Shown here: piece by piece, positions 46,416 through 55,067 of the stretch | How positions within the stretch are numbered: the first letter of the stretch is position 1 | Layout: each line of letters starts with the position of its first letter | Source of the DNA: Winogradskyella algicola | GTDB lineage: Bacteria; Bacteroidota; Bacteroidia; Flavobacteriales; Flavobacteriaceae | Assembly: GCF_005869935.1 (NCBI RefSeq) | Contig: NZ_SZQF01000001.1 | Span: forward strand, 496,001-560,000 | Direction of reading: 5' to 3' | DNA: 64,000 nt | Program-made: the position numbers and the translations under genes | The notes under the pieces: model-generated | What the model saw: the letters and a program-made list of their open reading frames with translations, nothing else | Database searches by the model: none | Told to the model about the DNA's origin: nothing

Positions 46416-47864
46416 TTAGCCTACTGAGCCTTCTAAACTAATTTCTAATAATTTTTGTGCTTCAACGGCAAACTCCATCGGAAGCTTATTAAGTACTTCT
46501 TTACTAAAACCATTAACGATTAAGGCAATAGCTTTTTCTGTATCAATACCACGTTGGTTACAATAAAAAATCTGGTCTTCACCAATTTTACTTGTTGTAG
46601 CTTCGTGCTCTATTTGAGCAGTTTTGTTTTTAGCTTCTATATACGGAAATGTGTGAGCACCACACTCATTACCCATAAGCAAACTATCACACTGTGAGAA
46701 GTTACGAGCATTTTCTGCTCTTGGGCTTATTTGTACAAGTCCTCTGTAAGAATTTTGAGATTTTCCAGCAGAGATACCTTTTGAGATAATGGTCGACTTG
46801 GTGTTTTTACCTAAGTGAATCATTTTGGTACCTGTGTCTGCTTGCTGAAAGTTATTAGTAACAGCAATGGAATAAAACTCACCAACAGAGTTATCTCCTT
46901 TGAGAACGCAACTTGGGTATTTCCATGTTACAGCAGAACCAGTTTCTACTTGTGTCCAAGAGATTTTCGCGTTTTTCTCACATAAACCACGTTTGGTTAC
47001 AAAATTGAACACGCCACCTTTACCCTCAGCGTTTCCTGGGAACCAGTTCTGTACTGTAGAGTATTTAATTTCAGCATCTTCTAAAGCAATTAACTCTACA
47101 ACTGCTGCGTGTAACTGATTTTCATCTCTACTTGGTGCTGTACACCCTTCAAGATAACTTACATAACTCCCTTCGTCTGCAATAACAAGGGTTCTCTCAA
47201 ACTGACCTGTGCCTGCTTGGTTAATACGGAAATATGTAGAAAGCTCCATTGGGCAACGTACTCCTTTTGGAATGTAGCAGAATGAACCGTCACTAAACAC
47301 CGCTGAGTTTAAAGCCGCATAGAAATTATCTTTCTGTGGTACGACAGTACCGATATATTTTTTTACAAGTTCTGGATGCTCTTTGATAGCTTCAGAAATA
47401 CTCATAAAGATGATTCCTTTTTCCGCTAGGGTTTCTTTAAAAGTTGTAGCTACAGAAACAGAATCAACAACCACATCCATAGCAACACCTGCTAATTTCT
47501 TTTGCTCATCTAGAGAAATACCAAGCTTGTTAAAGGTTTCAAGAAGTTCTGGGTCAACTTCATCTATGCTGTTGTATTTCGGTTTTTTGCTTGGTGCCGA
47601 ATAATATGATATTGCTTGAAAATCTGGCTTTTCATATTTTACATTAGCCCATTCTGGCTCTTCCATGTCTTGCCAAACCTTAAAAGCTTCAAGTCTCCAT
47701 TCTGTCATCCACTCTGGTTCCTCTTTCTTTTGGGAGATAGCCCTAACAATGTCTTCGTTTAGTCCATTAGGAAAAGTTTCAGATTCAATATCTGTGTAAA
47801 AACCGTATTCGTATTCTTTGGTTTTTAATTCTTCTCTTAAATCGTCTTCAGTATATTTACTCAT
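46416..47864 (-). CDS. sufB: Fe-S cluster assembly protein SufB
   Basis: 482 residues, scaffold subunit of SufBC2D. Conserved: [27 protein letters not shown] [46 protein letters not shown] and [20 protein letters not shown] (the Glu/His/Cys cluster-site region). Ten-base gap from sufA upstream. Confidence 0.97.
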   Translation of the reverse strand: MSKYTEDDLREELKTKEYEYGFYTDIESETFPNGLNEDIVRAISQKKEEPEWMTEWRLEAFKVWQDMEEPEWANVKYEKPDFQAISYYSAPSKKPKYNSIDEVDPELLETFNKLGISLDEQKKLAGVAMDVVVDSVSVATTFKETLAEKGIIFMSISEAIKEHPELVKKYIGTVVPQKDNFYAALNSAVFSDGSFCYIPKGVRCPMELSTYFRINQAGTGQFERTLVIADEGSYVSYLEGCTAPSRDENQLHAAVVELIALEDAEIKYSTVQNWFPGNAEGKGGVFNFVTKRGLCEKNAKISWTQVETGSAVTWKYPSCVLKGDNSVGEFYSIAVTNNFQQADTGTKMIHLGKNTKSTIISKGISAGKSQNSYRGLVQISPRAENARNFSQCDSLLMGNECGAHTFPYIEAKNKTAQIEHEATTSKIGEDQIFYCNQRGIDTEKAIALIVNGFSKEVLNKLPMEFAVEAQKLLEISLEGSVG

Positions 47865-47873
47865 TGCATTTTT

Positions 47874-48203
47874 TTATAGTGAAAATGATTCGCCACAGCC
47901 GCATGTACGGTTGGCATTTGGATTATTAAATACAAATCCTGTTCCGTTTAATCCTCCTGAGTATTCTAAAGTAGTACCGATGAGGTATAAAAAACTCTTT
48001 TTGTCAACAATGATTTTTACACCATTATCTTCAAAGACTTTATCATCTTCTAATTGCTCTTTGTCAAATTTTAAATCATATGATAACCCAGAGCAGCCAC
48101 CACTTTTAACACCAACTCTAATGTAATCGGTATCAGGATTGTAGCCGTCATCACTCATTAGTTCGATGACTTTTTTCTTAGCATGTTCAGAAACTTTAAT
48201 CAT
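47874..48203 (-). CDS. sufA: Iron-sulfur cluster assembly accessory protein (SufA/IscA type)
   Basis: 109 residues, A-type cluster carrier. The three conserved cysteines are present: SGGCSGLSY and CGCGESF near the C-terminus. First gene of the sufA-sufB-lipoprotein-sufC-sufD transcript, with a -7 box at 48235-48242 and an inverted repeat just upstream. Could equally be named iscA or erpA; context favours SufA. Confidence 0.93.
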   Translation of the reverse strand: MIKVSEHAKKKVIELMSDDGYNPDTDYIRVGVKSGGCSGLSYDLKFDKEQLEDDKVFEDNGVKIIVDKKSFLYLIGTTLEYSGGLNGTGFVFNNPNANRTCGCGESFSL

Positions 48204-48234
48204 ATATTAAAGCAGATTAATTCTAAATTGAATG

Positions 48235-48242
48235 CAAATATA
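48235..48242 (-). promoter_or_regulatory. -7 element of the suf operon
   Basis: TATATTTG on the minus strand, exact TAnnTTTG. The leader is about 27 bases. Confidence 0.5.
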
Positions 48243-48268
48243 CGATTTAACTAAGGTTTAACCATAAT

Positions 48269-48287
48269 TGCTAACATTATATTAGCA
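48269..48287. promoter_or_regulatory. Inverted repeat upstream of the suf promoter
   Basis: TGCTAA, seven bases, TTAGCA, about 27-45 bases upstream of the -7 box. It overlaps or abuts the expected -33 region and has no T run; a candidate regulator site. Confidence 0.4.
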
Positions 48288-48314
48288 TATGATTTAATAG
48301 AGTTTCCCTATCGA

Positions 48315-48551
48315 TTAAGAAAATTTTGGTTTGGATATTTGAAGTTTAAGATGAAATAATCGTCTAAGTGTAGTCTGTATGTGCTTGTTGGATACGGTTA
48401 ATTCTTCAAAATTACCATTGGCATCAGTTTTTACAACCGTGTTACAGTGAGAACATGTTAATTCAGCCGTTTGGTCAGAATTTGTTTTAGATTTTACATA
48501 ATTATGACCAAACACAGCACAGGGCAATGCTTTGCTTGTAGTAGGTTTCAT
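48315..48551 (-). CDS. Small zinc-ribbon protein, paralogue 1
   Basis: 78 residues, no signal peptide. Layout: 'C..FGHNYVKSKTN' at 11-23, CSHC (one CxxC) at about 33-36, then DANGNFEELT and a basic C-terminal helix with 'I..TLRRLF'. It shares this plan with the products at 54429-54659 and 54747-54989 (GHxY, CxxC, D-NG-x-LT, helix ending R). One CxxC plus the early Cys-His could form a single zinc site, as in short DUF1660-like proteins. Function unknown. Confidence 0.7.
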   Translation of the reverse strand: MKPTTSKALPCAVFGHNYVKSKTNSDQTAELTCSHCNTVVKTDANGNFEELTVSNKHIQTTLRRLFHLKLQISKPKFS

Positions 48552-48658
48552 CTTATGAAATTTGGGACTGAAAATGTAAGTAAAATGAAGAGAATTTCAT
48601 GATTAAAACCGCTATTTTTCGATGAAATACATCTATAAACAAGAATAAACCTACAATT

Positions 48659-49711
48659 TTAGTTTTGAAAATCAGGATTGTTTAAAAACGAAGGATCAGA
48701 AAGTGTGAGCAAAAATGCTTTTAAATCTGCTTTTTCTTGGGTAGTTAATTGCACACCTCCTTGAGCAATTTGTTTCATCAATGGGTCAATTGTTGGAGAG
48801 TTTTGAAGCCCTTCGCTGTAATGATTTATAACTTCATCTAATGTAGCAAATCTGCCATCGTGCATATAAGGAGCGGTATAGGCTAAATTTCTTAAAGAAG
48901 GGGTGCGAAATTTTCCATTGTCATTAGAGTCTCCAGTGACAGCTCCTAAACCTAAATCTGTAAACGTTGCATCAAGTCCGTTGTTATGAAAATCGTTATT
49001 GGTCCAGAGCGGATTATTAGGGTTACCATGGCAATGAAAACAGTCTCCCTTATCTTCCCTTAAAAAGATATCTAAACCAATTAGCTCTTGTTCGGTCAAT
49101 GAAGTCAACCCTAGTGTGTACCTGTCAAATTTTGAGTTAGCTGAAATCAAGGTGCGCTCAAATTGCGCTATAGCTTTTGTGGTTAGTTCTTTGGTTATGG
49201 TTGAGGTATTAAATGCCAATTGAAAAAGTTCAGGGTATTCAGGATGATTCTGTAATCGGTTTATAACACTGTCCCAATCACTATGCAATTCAATAGGGTT
49301 TTCTACTGGCTCTTCAGCTTGACGCTCAAGACTCAATGCCGATCCGTCCCAATTAAAGCGTTCTCCATAATTCCATGCCAAATTAAATAAAGGCATTGCA
49401 TTTCTCGTACCAGAAATACCAGTGACACCTACACTTGTCGGTAGGTTCTCAGCAAATGCATTTTGGAGTGAATGGCAAGATGCACAAGATTGTGTGCCAT
49501 CTGTAGATAGAATTTTATCAAAAAAAAGTTTCTTACCGAGTGCTATGCCTTCAACGGTTTGAGGGTTGTCTGATGGAATTACAGGTGGAATTATATTGGT
49601 CGAAAATATTTCTGGTATTTCTAGAGGCGAAGGTGTAGGTTGGTAACCCGAATCGTCATCAGAACAACTAAAGTATAGTAAAACAACAATAAGGATTAGT
49701 CCTTTTTTCAT
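48659..49711 (-). CDS. Di-heme cytochrome c peroxidase / MbnH-like MauG-family enzyme
   Basis: 350 residues, exported: lipobox YFSC at about 16. Two c-type heme sites, CASCH (with the following SLQNAF) and CFHCH (NPNNPLW), as in MauG/cytochrome c peroxidase proteins; conserved FRTPSLRNLAYTAPYMHDGRF follows. The adjacent upstream gene encodes an MbnP-family protein. In methanotrophs MbnH oxidises a tryptophan of MbnP to kynurenine for copper binding. A similar protein-modifying role is therefore a better guess than peroxide detoxification, though both remain possible. Last gene of a four-gene run of exported proteins. Confidence 0.9.
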   Translation of the reverse strand: MKKGLILIVVLLYFSCSDDDSGYQPTPSPLEIPEIFSTNIIPPVIPSDNPQTVEGIALGKKLFFDKILSTDGTQSCASCHSLQNAFAENLPTSVGVTGISGTRNAMPLFNLAWNYGERFNWDGSALSLERQAEEPVENPIELHSDWDSVINRLQNHPEYPELFQLAFNTSTITKELTTKAIAQFERTLISANSKFDRYTLGLTSLTEQELIGLDIFLREDKGDCFHCHGNPNNPLWTNNDFHNNGLDATFTDLGLGAVTGDSNDNGKFRTPSLRNLAYTAPYMHDGRFATLDEVINHYSEGLQNSPTIDPLMKQIAQGGVQLTTQEKADLKAFLLTLSDPSFLNNPDFQN

Positions 49712-49720
49712 AATTAAAGA

Positions 49721-50503
49721 TTATTGAAAGACCTCTCCTAAACTGAAAACATTTTGTCCATTTTCATACATCATAATTTGTGCTGTAGAATTTGGCATCA
49801 GCATTTGATTATAAACATTCAAATCCCACAAATTCGGATTTTTAAACCATTCAGCAATATTCATTTTTACCTCAATTTCTACATCATTACTAATATTTAT
49901 AGGGCCAAGATTTACAGTAAAAAAAGTATCTTGTGGAAATGTAGGGTTGGGTCCAACATTGTCAACAGCTCTTATAGCATGGTAGTTAAAACCTTGCTCT
50001 TCATTATTGGAATTAATGAATTTACCATCAAATTGCATATAATGATAGCCACCGCCCATCATCTCTGGTACATTGAACGAGGCCGAATTTAAATCGATGT
50101 AATTTTCGGCATTATCTTCATTGTCTAAGCCAAAAGTAAAAGACACATTTGTATAATTGCCAATAGGAATCTGAGTGTCTGGAGTATATTCCATATTCAC
50201 TTCATTAGTAAGATCTACTAGATTGTAAACATCGAGTTCAATTTCTTCGCCATTGGCCTTGGTGAATACGATATCAGAAATCACATAACGAAACCTTTCA
50301 AATCCAATACTCTCACCATGTGCATTTACATATTGTATGGGTCCGAAATTATAATCTCTAATGAGTGCTCCATCCCAATTATGCGTAAACTTAAATGTAG
50401 TCGAAACCTCAGGATTACTATCTGAATCATCACTTGAGTTACATGAAATTAGCAATACTAGTGAGAGCAAGAGAGAAACAAGTTTTTTCATTTTTTTAAT
50501 CAA
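49721..50503 (-). CDS. MbnP family lipoprotein
   Basis: Up to 260 residues; the fifth-codon Met (50491) is an alternative start that avoids an eight-base overlap with the upstream gene. Lipobox LLISC (about 21). MbnP-like beta domain: KFTHNWDGALI, ERFRYVISDIVFTKANGEEI, NYTNVSFTFGLD, GGGYHYMQFDGKF (His-rich), HAIRAVDNVG and C-terminal MYENGQNVFSLG. Several His, Met and two C-terminal Trp residues (near 221 and 228) are candidate copper ligands or oxidation sites. Paired with the di-heme enzyme ten bases downstream. Confidence 0.87.
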   Translation of the reverse strand: MIKKMKKLVSLLLSLVLLISCNSSDDSDSNPEVSTTFKFTHNWDGALIRDYNFGPIQYVNAHGESIGFERFRYVISDIVFTKANGEEIELDVYNLVDLTNEVNMEYTPDTQIPIGNYTNVSFTFGLDNEDNAENYIDLNSASFNVPEMMGGGYHYMQFDGKFINSNNEEQGFNYHAIRAVDNVGPNPTFPQDTFFTVNLGPINISNDVEIEVKMNIAEWFKNPNLWDLNVYNQMLMPNSTAQIMMYENGQNVFSLGEVFQ

Positions 50504-51818
50504 TTTTAATAATTAATAAATCTGTGAAACCTTCGTTTTCTAAGATATCTCCATCATTACTAGCTGTATCACCAACAGCAATGACCGAACCATTTATTAA
50601 TTCGACGACGTCATAAGAAAAATCAATATTAGAGCCTCCAACAGTAATTTCCCATAGCAAATTACCATTGTTGTCTGTTTTTAAAACCCAAGCATCATTT
50701 TGTCCGTTGTTTTCTAATACATCCATGTCGCTACTTCGTGAACTACCTGAGAGTAAAAAACTATTGTCTTGAGAACCCTTTATCGCTCTGGCAACATCAA
50801 AACTAGAGCCTCCTATGGTCTCTTCCCAAATAAGATTTCCTGAAGGTGATATCTTTATAAGCCATAAATCAGCTGCCCCTTTGTTTTGAGATATGTTGTT
50901 ATCATTGCTTCGTGTGTCTCCAACAATGATGTAATTGCCATCACCAGTTTTTGAAATGGCTCTAGCTTCATCTATTTGAGAGCCTCCAAAAGACTTCTCC
51001 CAAATTAAGTCTCCTGTTTCGGAAACCTTAATTACCCAAAAATCATAAGTGCCAATATTGCCAGAAATATCTGTGTCTTCACTATCTGAACTTCCTGCAA
51101 TTATAAAACCATTATCATCAGTTTGAACAGCACCATAAGGTGTATCGGTAAAGTTGCCACCAAAGTAACGACTCCATTCTAAGTTACCGGAGTTATTTAG
51201 CTTTAATACCCAATAATCTCCACCAGCATGTCTATTGGCTGTTCGTGAAGAATTGCCAGCACCACCAGAAGCTGTAACATCTAAAACACCTATAACCAAA
51301 AAGCCTTGGTCATTAGTTTCAATCATAGAAATACCAGAATCTGCGCCTTGGTAACCAAATGATTTTTCCCAAGAGATATTTCCAGTAGCATCTAATTTAA
51401 CGATCCAATAATCTTGTAATCCAGCATTTTCAGTTGTATCTCCATCGGTACTAAAGCTATATCCTAAAATAGCATAACCACCATCAGAAGTTTGAATTAT
51501 ATCACTTCCTCTGTCGTCTGCTGTTCCTCCATAGGTTTTTTGCCACTCTAACTGATCGTTAGCATTAAATTTTAAAACCCAATAATCAAAACTTTCGTCT
51601 TGCTTGTCTGTAATATCGTTATCATTACTTTGCGTGTAACCTAAAATCGCATAACCTCCATCTGAAGTTGCAGTAACTGATTGTGCACTATCGTTTTTAG
51701 AGCCTCCAAATGTTTTGACAAACGTTAACTGACCATCGTTATTTGTAGATGAATTATCATCACTACTGCAGTTTAATAATAGTAATACAAAAAAACAATA
51801 TGCGACTTTACTAAACAT
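50496..51818 (-). CDS. Lipoprotein with seven-repeat beta-propeller
   Basis: 440 residues. Lipobox LLNC (about 17). The rest is seven tandem repeats of about 57 residues with the consensus 'GG...D.A.S...T.DGGY.I.G.T.S.D.D......DYWV.K....G...W.K', counted directly; this predicts a closed seven-bladed propeller. No type IX sorting domain. Similar flavobacterial proteins are annotated only as hypothetical. Binding partner unknown. Second gene of the MbnP/di-heme run. Confidence 0.85.
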   Translation of the reverse strand: MFSKVAYCFFVLLLLNCSSDDNSSTNNDGQLTFVKTFGGSKNDSAQSVTATSDGGYAILGYTQSNDNDITDKQDESFDYWVLKFNANDQLEWQKTYGGTADDRGSDIIQTSDGGYAILGYSFSTDGDTTENAGLQDYWIVKLDATGNISWEKSFGYQGADSGISMIETNDQGFLVIGVLDVTASGGAGNSSRTANRHAGGDYWVLKLNNSGNLEWSRYFGGNFTDTPYGAVQTDDNGFIIAGSSDSEDTDISGNIGTYDFWVIKVSETGDLIWEKSFGGSQIDEARAISKTGDGNYIIVGDTRSNDNNISQNKGAADLWLIKISPSGNLIWEETIGGSSFDVARAIKGSQDNSFLLSGSSRSSDMDVLENNGQNDAWVLKTDNNGNLLWEITVGGSNIDFSYDVVELINGSVIAVGDTASNDGDILENEGFTDLLIIKID

Positions 51819-51823
51819 AAGTG

Positions 51824-53278
51824 TTAATTAGAAGGTCTTACAATAAATAAACCTCCATTAATATCACTGACGACAATGTTACCGCTTTCAAAAAAAGGAT
51901 AGATATTCCATGCTCCATTAAAAGACGTATTGTCATCTGGAATGTAGGTGTCTATGAAGCCGGTTTCTGTCATCACGCCAGAGTCTAAATTAGAAATATC
52001 GATAGCTCTAAGACCTGCAGTGTAATTAGCGACGTAAAACGTATTGCCAACAACATAGCCGTTGTGGTCTATTGCTGCTGTAGGACCAAGATATTCCATG
52101 TGAAATAAAGGATTATCCAGATCACTAAAATCAAATACAACAGTACGGGAGTTGAGCCCAAAACTTATTTCATCAACCTCATCACCAAGTAAGAAATAGA
52201 CCATGTCCTCGGTAAACCAACCTTGATGCGTATAGCCAATATTTCCGTAATCTATAGTTGAAATTTGAACAGGATTTGACTTATTAGTAACATCAACAAT
52301 TACGACTTCATTCTCATTGCTGCCTATTAAAATTTCTCTACCTGTATAATCTGCATCCGGCCCATTGTAAGTTATAACTTGGGCATCATGTGAGTAAGCA
52401 TCGTCAGCGTAGCCACCAGCAGCAATAGGTGCGGTTGGATTTTGAATATTCACAAAATGAGGCCCTCCATTAAAAGTGTCAGAGCCTACTGCGTACGCAA
52501 AACCACTGTCTTCATTTATTACGATATTATGAGCACTACCAAAACCATTGTAATTAGCATCTGCAGTAAAAGTTTCTGGTGGATTGGCAACATTTCTTAA
52601 ACGTGTTAAGTCAAAAACTTGCATTCCATGACCAGGTGCTTCGCTTACTATAAATGCGTGATTATTGTACACTTTAATATCTCTCCAAGGACTATTGGTT
52701 GTAGCTGTTGGTAAAGTTCCTAAAAAAACAGGGTTTGATGGGTTAGTAATATCAACAAAAGCAGCGTTGGTTGAGGTTCCAACTAGAGCATATTCGTTTC
52801 CGGTTTGAGGATCTGTCCAACCCCAAGAATCGTTGCCTTCTGCACCATCTCCTCCCAAAACATCTATTGTAATCTGACTCATAAGATCGAATCCACTACA
52901 TGGATGGCCATTAGCTAATCCATTTTCACAAGGAAATTGCGGTAAAATAGTATTGTCGTCACAGATGTCACCAATGCCATCATTATCAGCATCTTCTTGA
53001 AGCGGATTTGAAGTCAAAGGGCAATTATCATCAATATCTAAAATACCGTCGTTATCATCATCTTCGTCACAAGCATCTCCAAGACCATCACTATCAGTAT
53101 CAAGCTGGTCTTCATTGGCAATTGTTGGGCAATTATCACTGATGTCTAAAATAGTATCGTTATCAGTGTCCGTATTATCATTGCCATCATCATCACTAGA
53201 GCAAGCCAAAACCATTATAGATAAGGCAGTACACGTAAGAATTTGAAAGAAGTATCTCTTTAGGGCAAAAAAATCCAT
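51824..53278 (-). CDS. Choice-of-anchor B family lipoprotein with TSP3 repeats
   Basis: 484 residues. N-terminal hydrophobic segment with lipobox LACSS (Cys about 26). Acidic thrombospondin type 3 repeats (about 32-110; [19 protein letters not shown] units) likely bind calcium. A choice-of-anchor B domain (about 135-480) shows [60 protein letters not shown] and [11 protein letters not shown], the pattern of six LVIVD-type blades. First gene of the four-gene run; divergent from thiL. Confidence 0.9.
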   Translation of the reverse strand: MDFFALKRYFFQILTCTALSIMVLACSSDDDGNDNTDTDNDTILDISDNCPTIANEDQLDTDSDGLGDACDEDDDNDGILDIDDNCPLTSNPLQEDADNDGIGDICDDNTILPQFPCENGLANGHPCSGFDLMSQITIDVLGGDGAEGNDSWGWTDPQTGNEYALVGTSTNAAFVDITNPSNPVFLGTLPTATTNSPWRDIKVYNNHAFIVSEAPGHGMQVFDLTRLRNVANPPETFTADANYNGFGSAHNIVINEDSGFAYAVGSDTFNGGPHFVNIQNPTAPIAAGGYADDAYSHDAQVITYNGPDADYTGREILIGSNENEVVIVDVTNKSNPVQISTIDYGNIGYTHQGWFTEDMVYFLLGDEVDEISFGLNSRTVVFDFSDLDNPLFHMEYLGPTAAIDHNGYVVGNTFYVANYTAGLRAIDISNLDSGVMTETGFIDTYIPDDNTSFNGAWNIYPFFESGNIVVSDINGGLFIVRPSN

Positions 53279-53373
53279 AACTTTTTTTTAGCAATTTACA
53301 GTAAAAATTAAACATTGCTAAAATTACCAAATAATAAATGCCTGTAGAACCTCTTTTATTTAAAAAAGCATAA

Positions 53374-53381
53374 TATTTTTG
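53374..53381 (+). promoter_or_regulatory. -7 element immediately before thiL (leaderless mRNA predicted)
   Basis: TATTTTTG, exact consensus, ends four bases before the thiL ATG, so the predicted start point coincides with the start codon. Confidence 0.5.
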
Positions 53382-53385
53382 CAGT

Positions 53386-54435
53386 ATGATAGAAGATAAG
53401 AATCCTAAGCGTACACCTTTGAGCGAGTTAGGTGAGTTTAAATTGATAGATCACTTAACGGAGCATTTTAAGATTAGTCATAAATCTACTGTAAAAGGTA
53501 TCGGTGATGATGCCGCAGTTTTGAGTTATGGAAAAAAACAAATTGTTGTATCTACAGATTTATTGGTGGAAGGTGTACATTTTGATTTGAGTTATGTGCC
53601 TTTAAAACATTTAGGCTATAAAGCTGTAATGGTCAATTTGTCTGATGTTTATGCTATGAATGCCAAAGCAACACAAATTACAGTATCTATAGCTGTGTCT
53701 AATCGTTTTCCATTAGAAGCTTTAGAAGAGTTGTATGCAGGTATCACTACAGCAGCTGAACTTTACAAAATTGATGTTGTTGGTGGTGATACAACGTCCT
53801 CAACTTCTGGTTTAATTATTTCTATTACTGCAATTGGTGAAGTTGAAGAAGGGAGCGAAGTCCTACGTTCTGGAGCAAAACCAAATGATTTGTTAGTTGT
53901 AACAGGTGATATTGGTGGAGCTTATATGGGATTGCAAGTGTTAGAGCGCGAAAAGGAAGTATTTAAGGTAAACCCTAATTCGCAACCAGATTTATCAATG
54001 TATACCTACATTATTGAAAGACAATTAAAACCAGAAGCAAGGAAAGATATTATAGAGTTACTTCAGAAACTGGAGGTGAAACCAACAAGTATGATTGATA
54101 TAAGTGATGGGTTGTCGTCTGAAGTTATCCACTTATGTAAGCAAAGTAAAGTTGGGGTAGATATTTATGAAAATAAAATTCCGTTAGATCCACAAGTAAT
54201 TTCTACATGCGAAGAATTTAACATAGATAGTACAACTGTAGCTTTAAACGGAGGTGAAGATTACGAATTATTGATGACAGTTTCACAAGAAGATTACCCT
54301 AAGATAAAAGGAAATCCTAATCTAACAGTAATTGGATATATAACGGAAGAGGAAAGAGGGATGCACTTAATTACAAGGGCAGAGCAAAAAATACCGATTA
54401 TTGCAAAAGGGTGGAATGCACTTAATAATCAATAA
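53386..54435 (+). CDS. thiL: Thiamine-monophosphate kinase
   Basis: 349 residues; phosphorylates thiamine phosphate to the active diphosphate. PurM-like fold: GIGDDAAVLSYG, VVSTDLLVEGVHFDL, NLSDVYAMNAKATQ, VVGGDTTSS (metal/nucleotide loop), SMIDISDGLSSE and NGGEDYELLM. Its 3' end overlaps the convergent zinc-ribbon gene by seven bases. Confidence 0.95.
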   Translation: MIEDKNPKRTPLSELGEFKLIDHLTEHFKISHKSTVKGIGDDAAVLSYGKKQIVVSTDLLVEGVHFDLSYVPLKHLGYKAVMVNLSDVYAMNAKATQITVSIAVSNRFPLEALEELYAGITTAAELYKIDVVGGDTTSSTSGLIISITAIGEVEEGSEVLRSGAKPNDLLVVTGDIGGAYMGLQVLEREKEVFKVNPNSQPDLSMYTYIIERQLKPEARKDIIELLQKLEVKPTSMIDISDGLSSEVIHLCKQSKVGVDIYENKIPLDPQVISTCEEFNIDSTTVALNGGEDYELLMTVSQEDYPKIKGNPNLTVIGYITEEERGMHLITRAEQKIPIIAKGWNALNNQ

Positions 54436-54659
54436 TCAGCCATAAGAAGTTTCTGGCTTCTTTCTAAACGCTTATTATGTACACGGTTTAATACCGAATT
54501 TATTTCTTTGTGTTTTGGTGTTAATGGGATGAATTTGCCATTGCCATCAATAGTCATTTCGGCATTACAGCGCTTACATTTATATTCTTTTACGTGATAC
54601 GTTACTACTTTTGAGACTTCGTAATCATGTCCAATTAAGGAGCATAACACATTTTTCAT
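54429..54659 (-). CDS. Small zinc-ribbon protein, paralogue 2
   Basis: 76 residues. 'C.LIGHDYEVSK' start, CKRC, then DGNGKFIPLTPKHKEINSVLNRVHNKR. Closely related to the product of 54747-54989 (shared VTxHVKEY-C-C-R-C core and 'LTPK..EIN..L.R..N.R' helix) and more distantly to 48315-48551. Cytoplasmic, function unknown. The basic C-terminal helix could contact nucleic acid. Overlaps the thiL 3' end. Confidence 0.78.
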   Translation of the reverse strand: MKNVLCSLIGHDYEVSKVVTYHVKEYKCKRCNAEMTIDGNGKFIPLTPKHKEINSVLNRVHNKRLERSQKLLMADY

Positions 54660-54725
54660 TTTTTGTACTTTTTCTTAGTTAAGGGATAAATTTGTTTTTA
54701 AGGATTTTAAATATAAGAAAAAGAG

Positions 54726-54745
54726 TTATTCACAGGTTATCAACA
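54726..54745. other. Two DnaA-box-like nonamers
   Basis: TTATTCACA (54726-54734) and TTATCAACA (54737-54745) in the same orientation two bases apart, next to an AT-rich stretch (54660-54724). Two boxes alone do not define an origin, and no dnaA or other origin-linked gene is nearby. Confidence 0.3.
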
Positions 54746-54746
54746 C

Positions 54747-54989
54747 TTAACAAATCGATGAATTGAGTGTTTTTCGCTTTAAACGCATCATTCGGTTATT
54801 GTAAATGCGTTCTAATGCAGAATTTATTTCCTGATATTTTGGTGTTAATTCGGTAAGCTGACCATTACTGTCTGTAGTCAATTGTTTCTTGCACCTTGAA
54901 CATGTATATTCTTTAACATGATTGGTTACTTTCTTTGTCATTTCGTAGTTGTGACCAAAGAAATCACAATAGAGTTTGGTTGCTGACAT
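54747..54989 (-). CDS. Small zinc-ribbon protein, paralogue 3
   Basis: 80 residues. 'YCDFFGHNYEMTKK' start, CSRC, DSNGQLTELTPKYQEINSALERIYNNRMMRLK with a strongly basic tail. It forms a tandem pair with 54429-54659, in the same orientation with an 87-base gap, suggesting local duplication. No export signal. Confidence 0.78.
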   Translation of the reverse strand: MSATKLYCDFFGHNYEMTKKVTNHVKEYTCSRCKKQLTTDSNGQLTELTPKYQEINSALERIYNNRMMRLKRKTLNSSIC

Positions 54990-55067
54990 AGTAGGTTAAG
55001 ATTTAAGGTAAACTTTATTAGTTGGTTAAACTTAATATAAAAAAGTTTAAAAAAACGTCAAAAAGTT

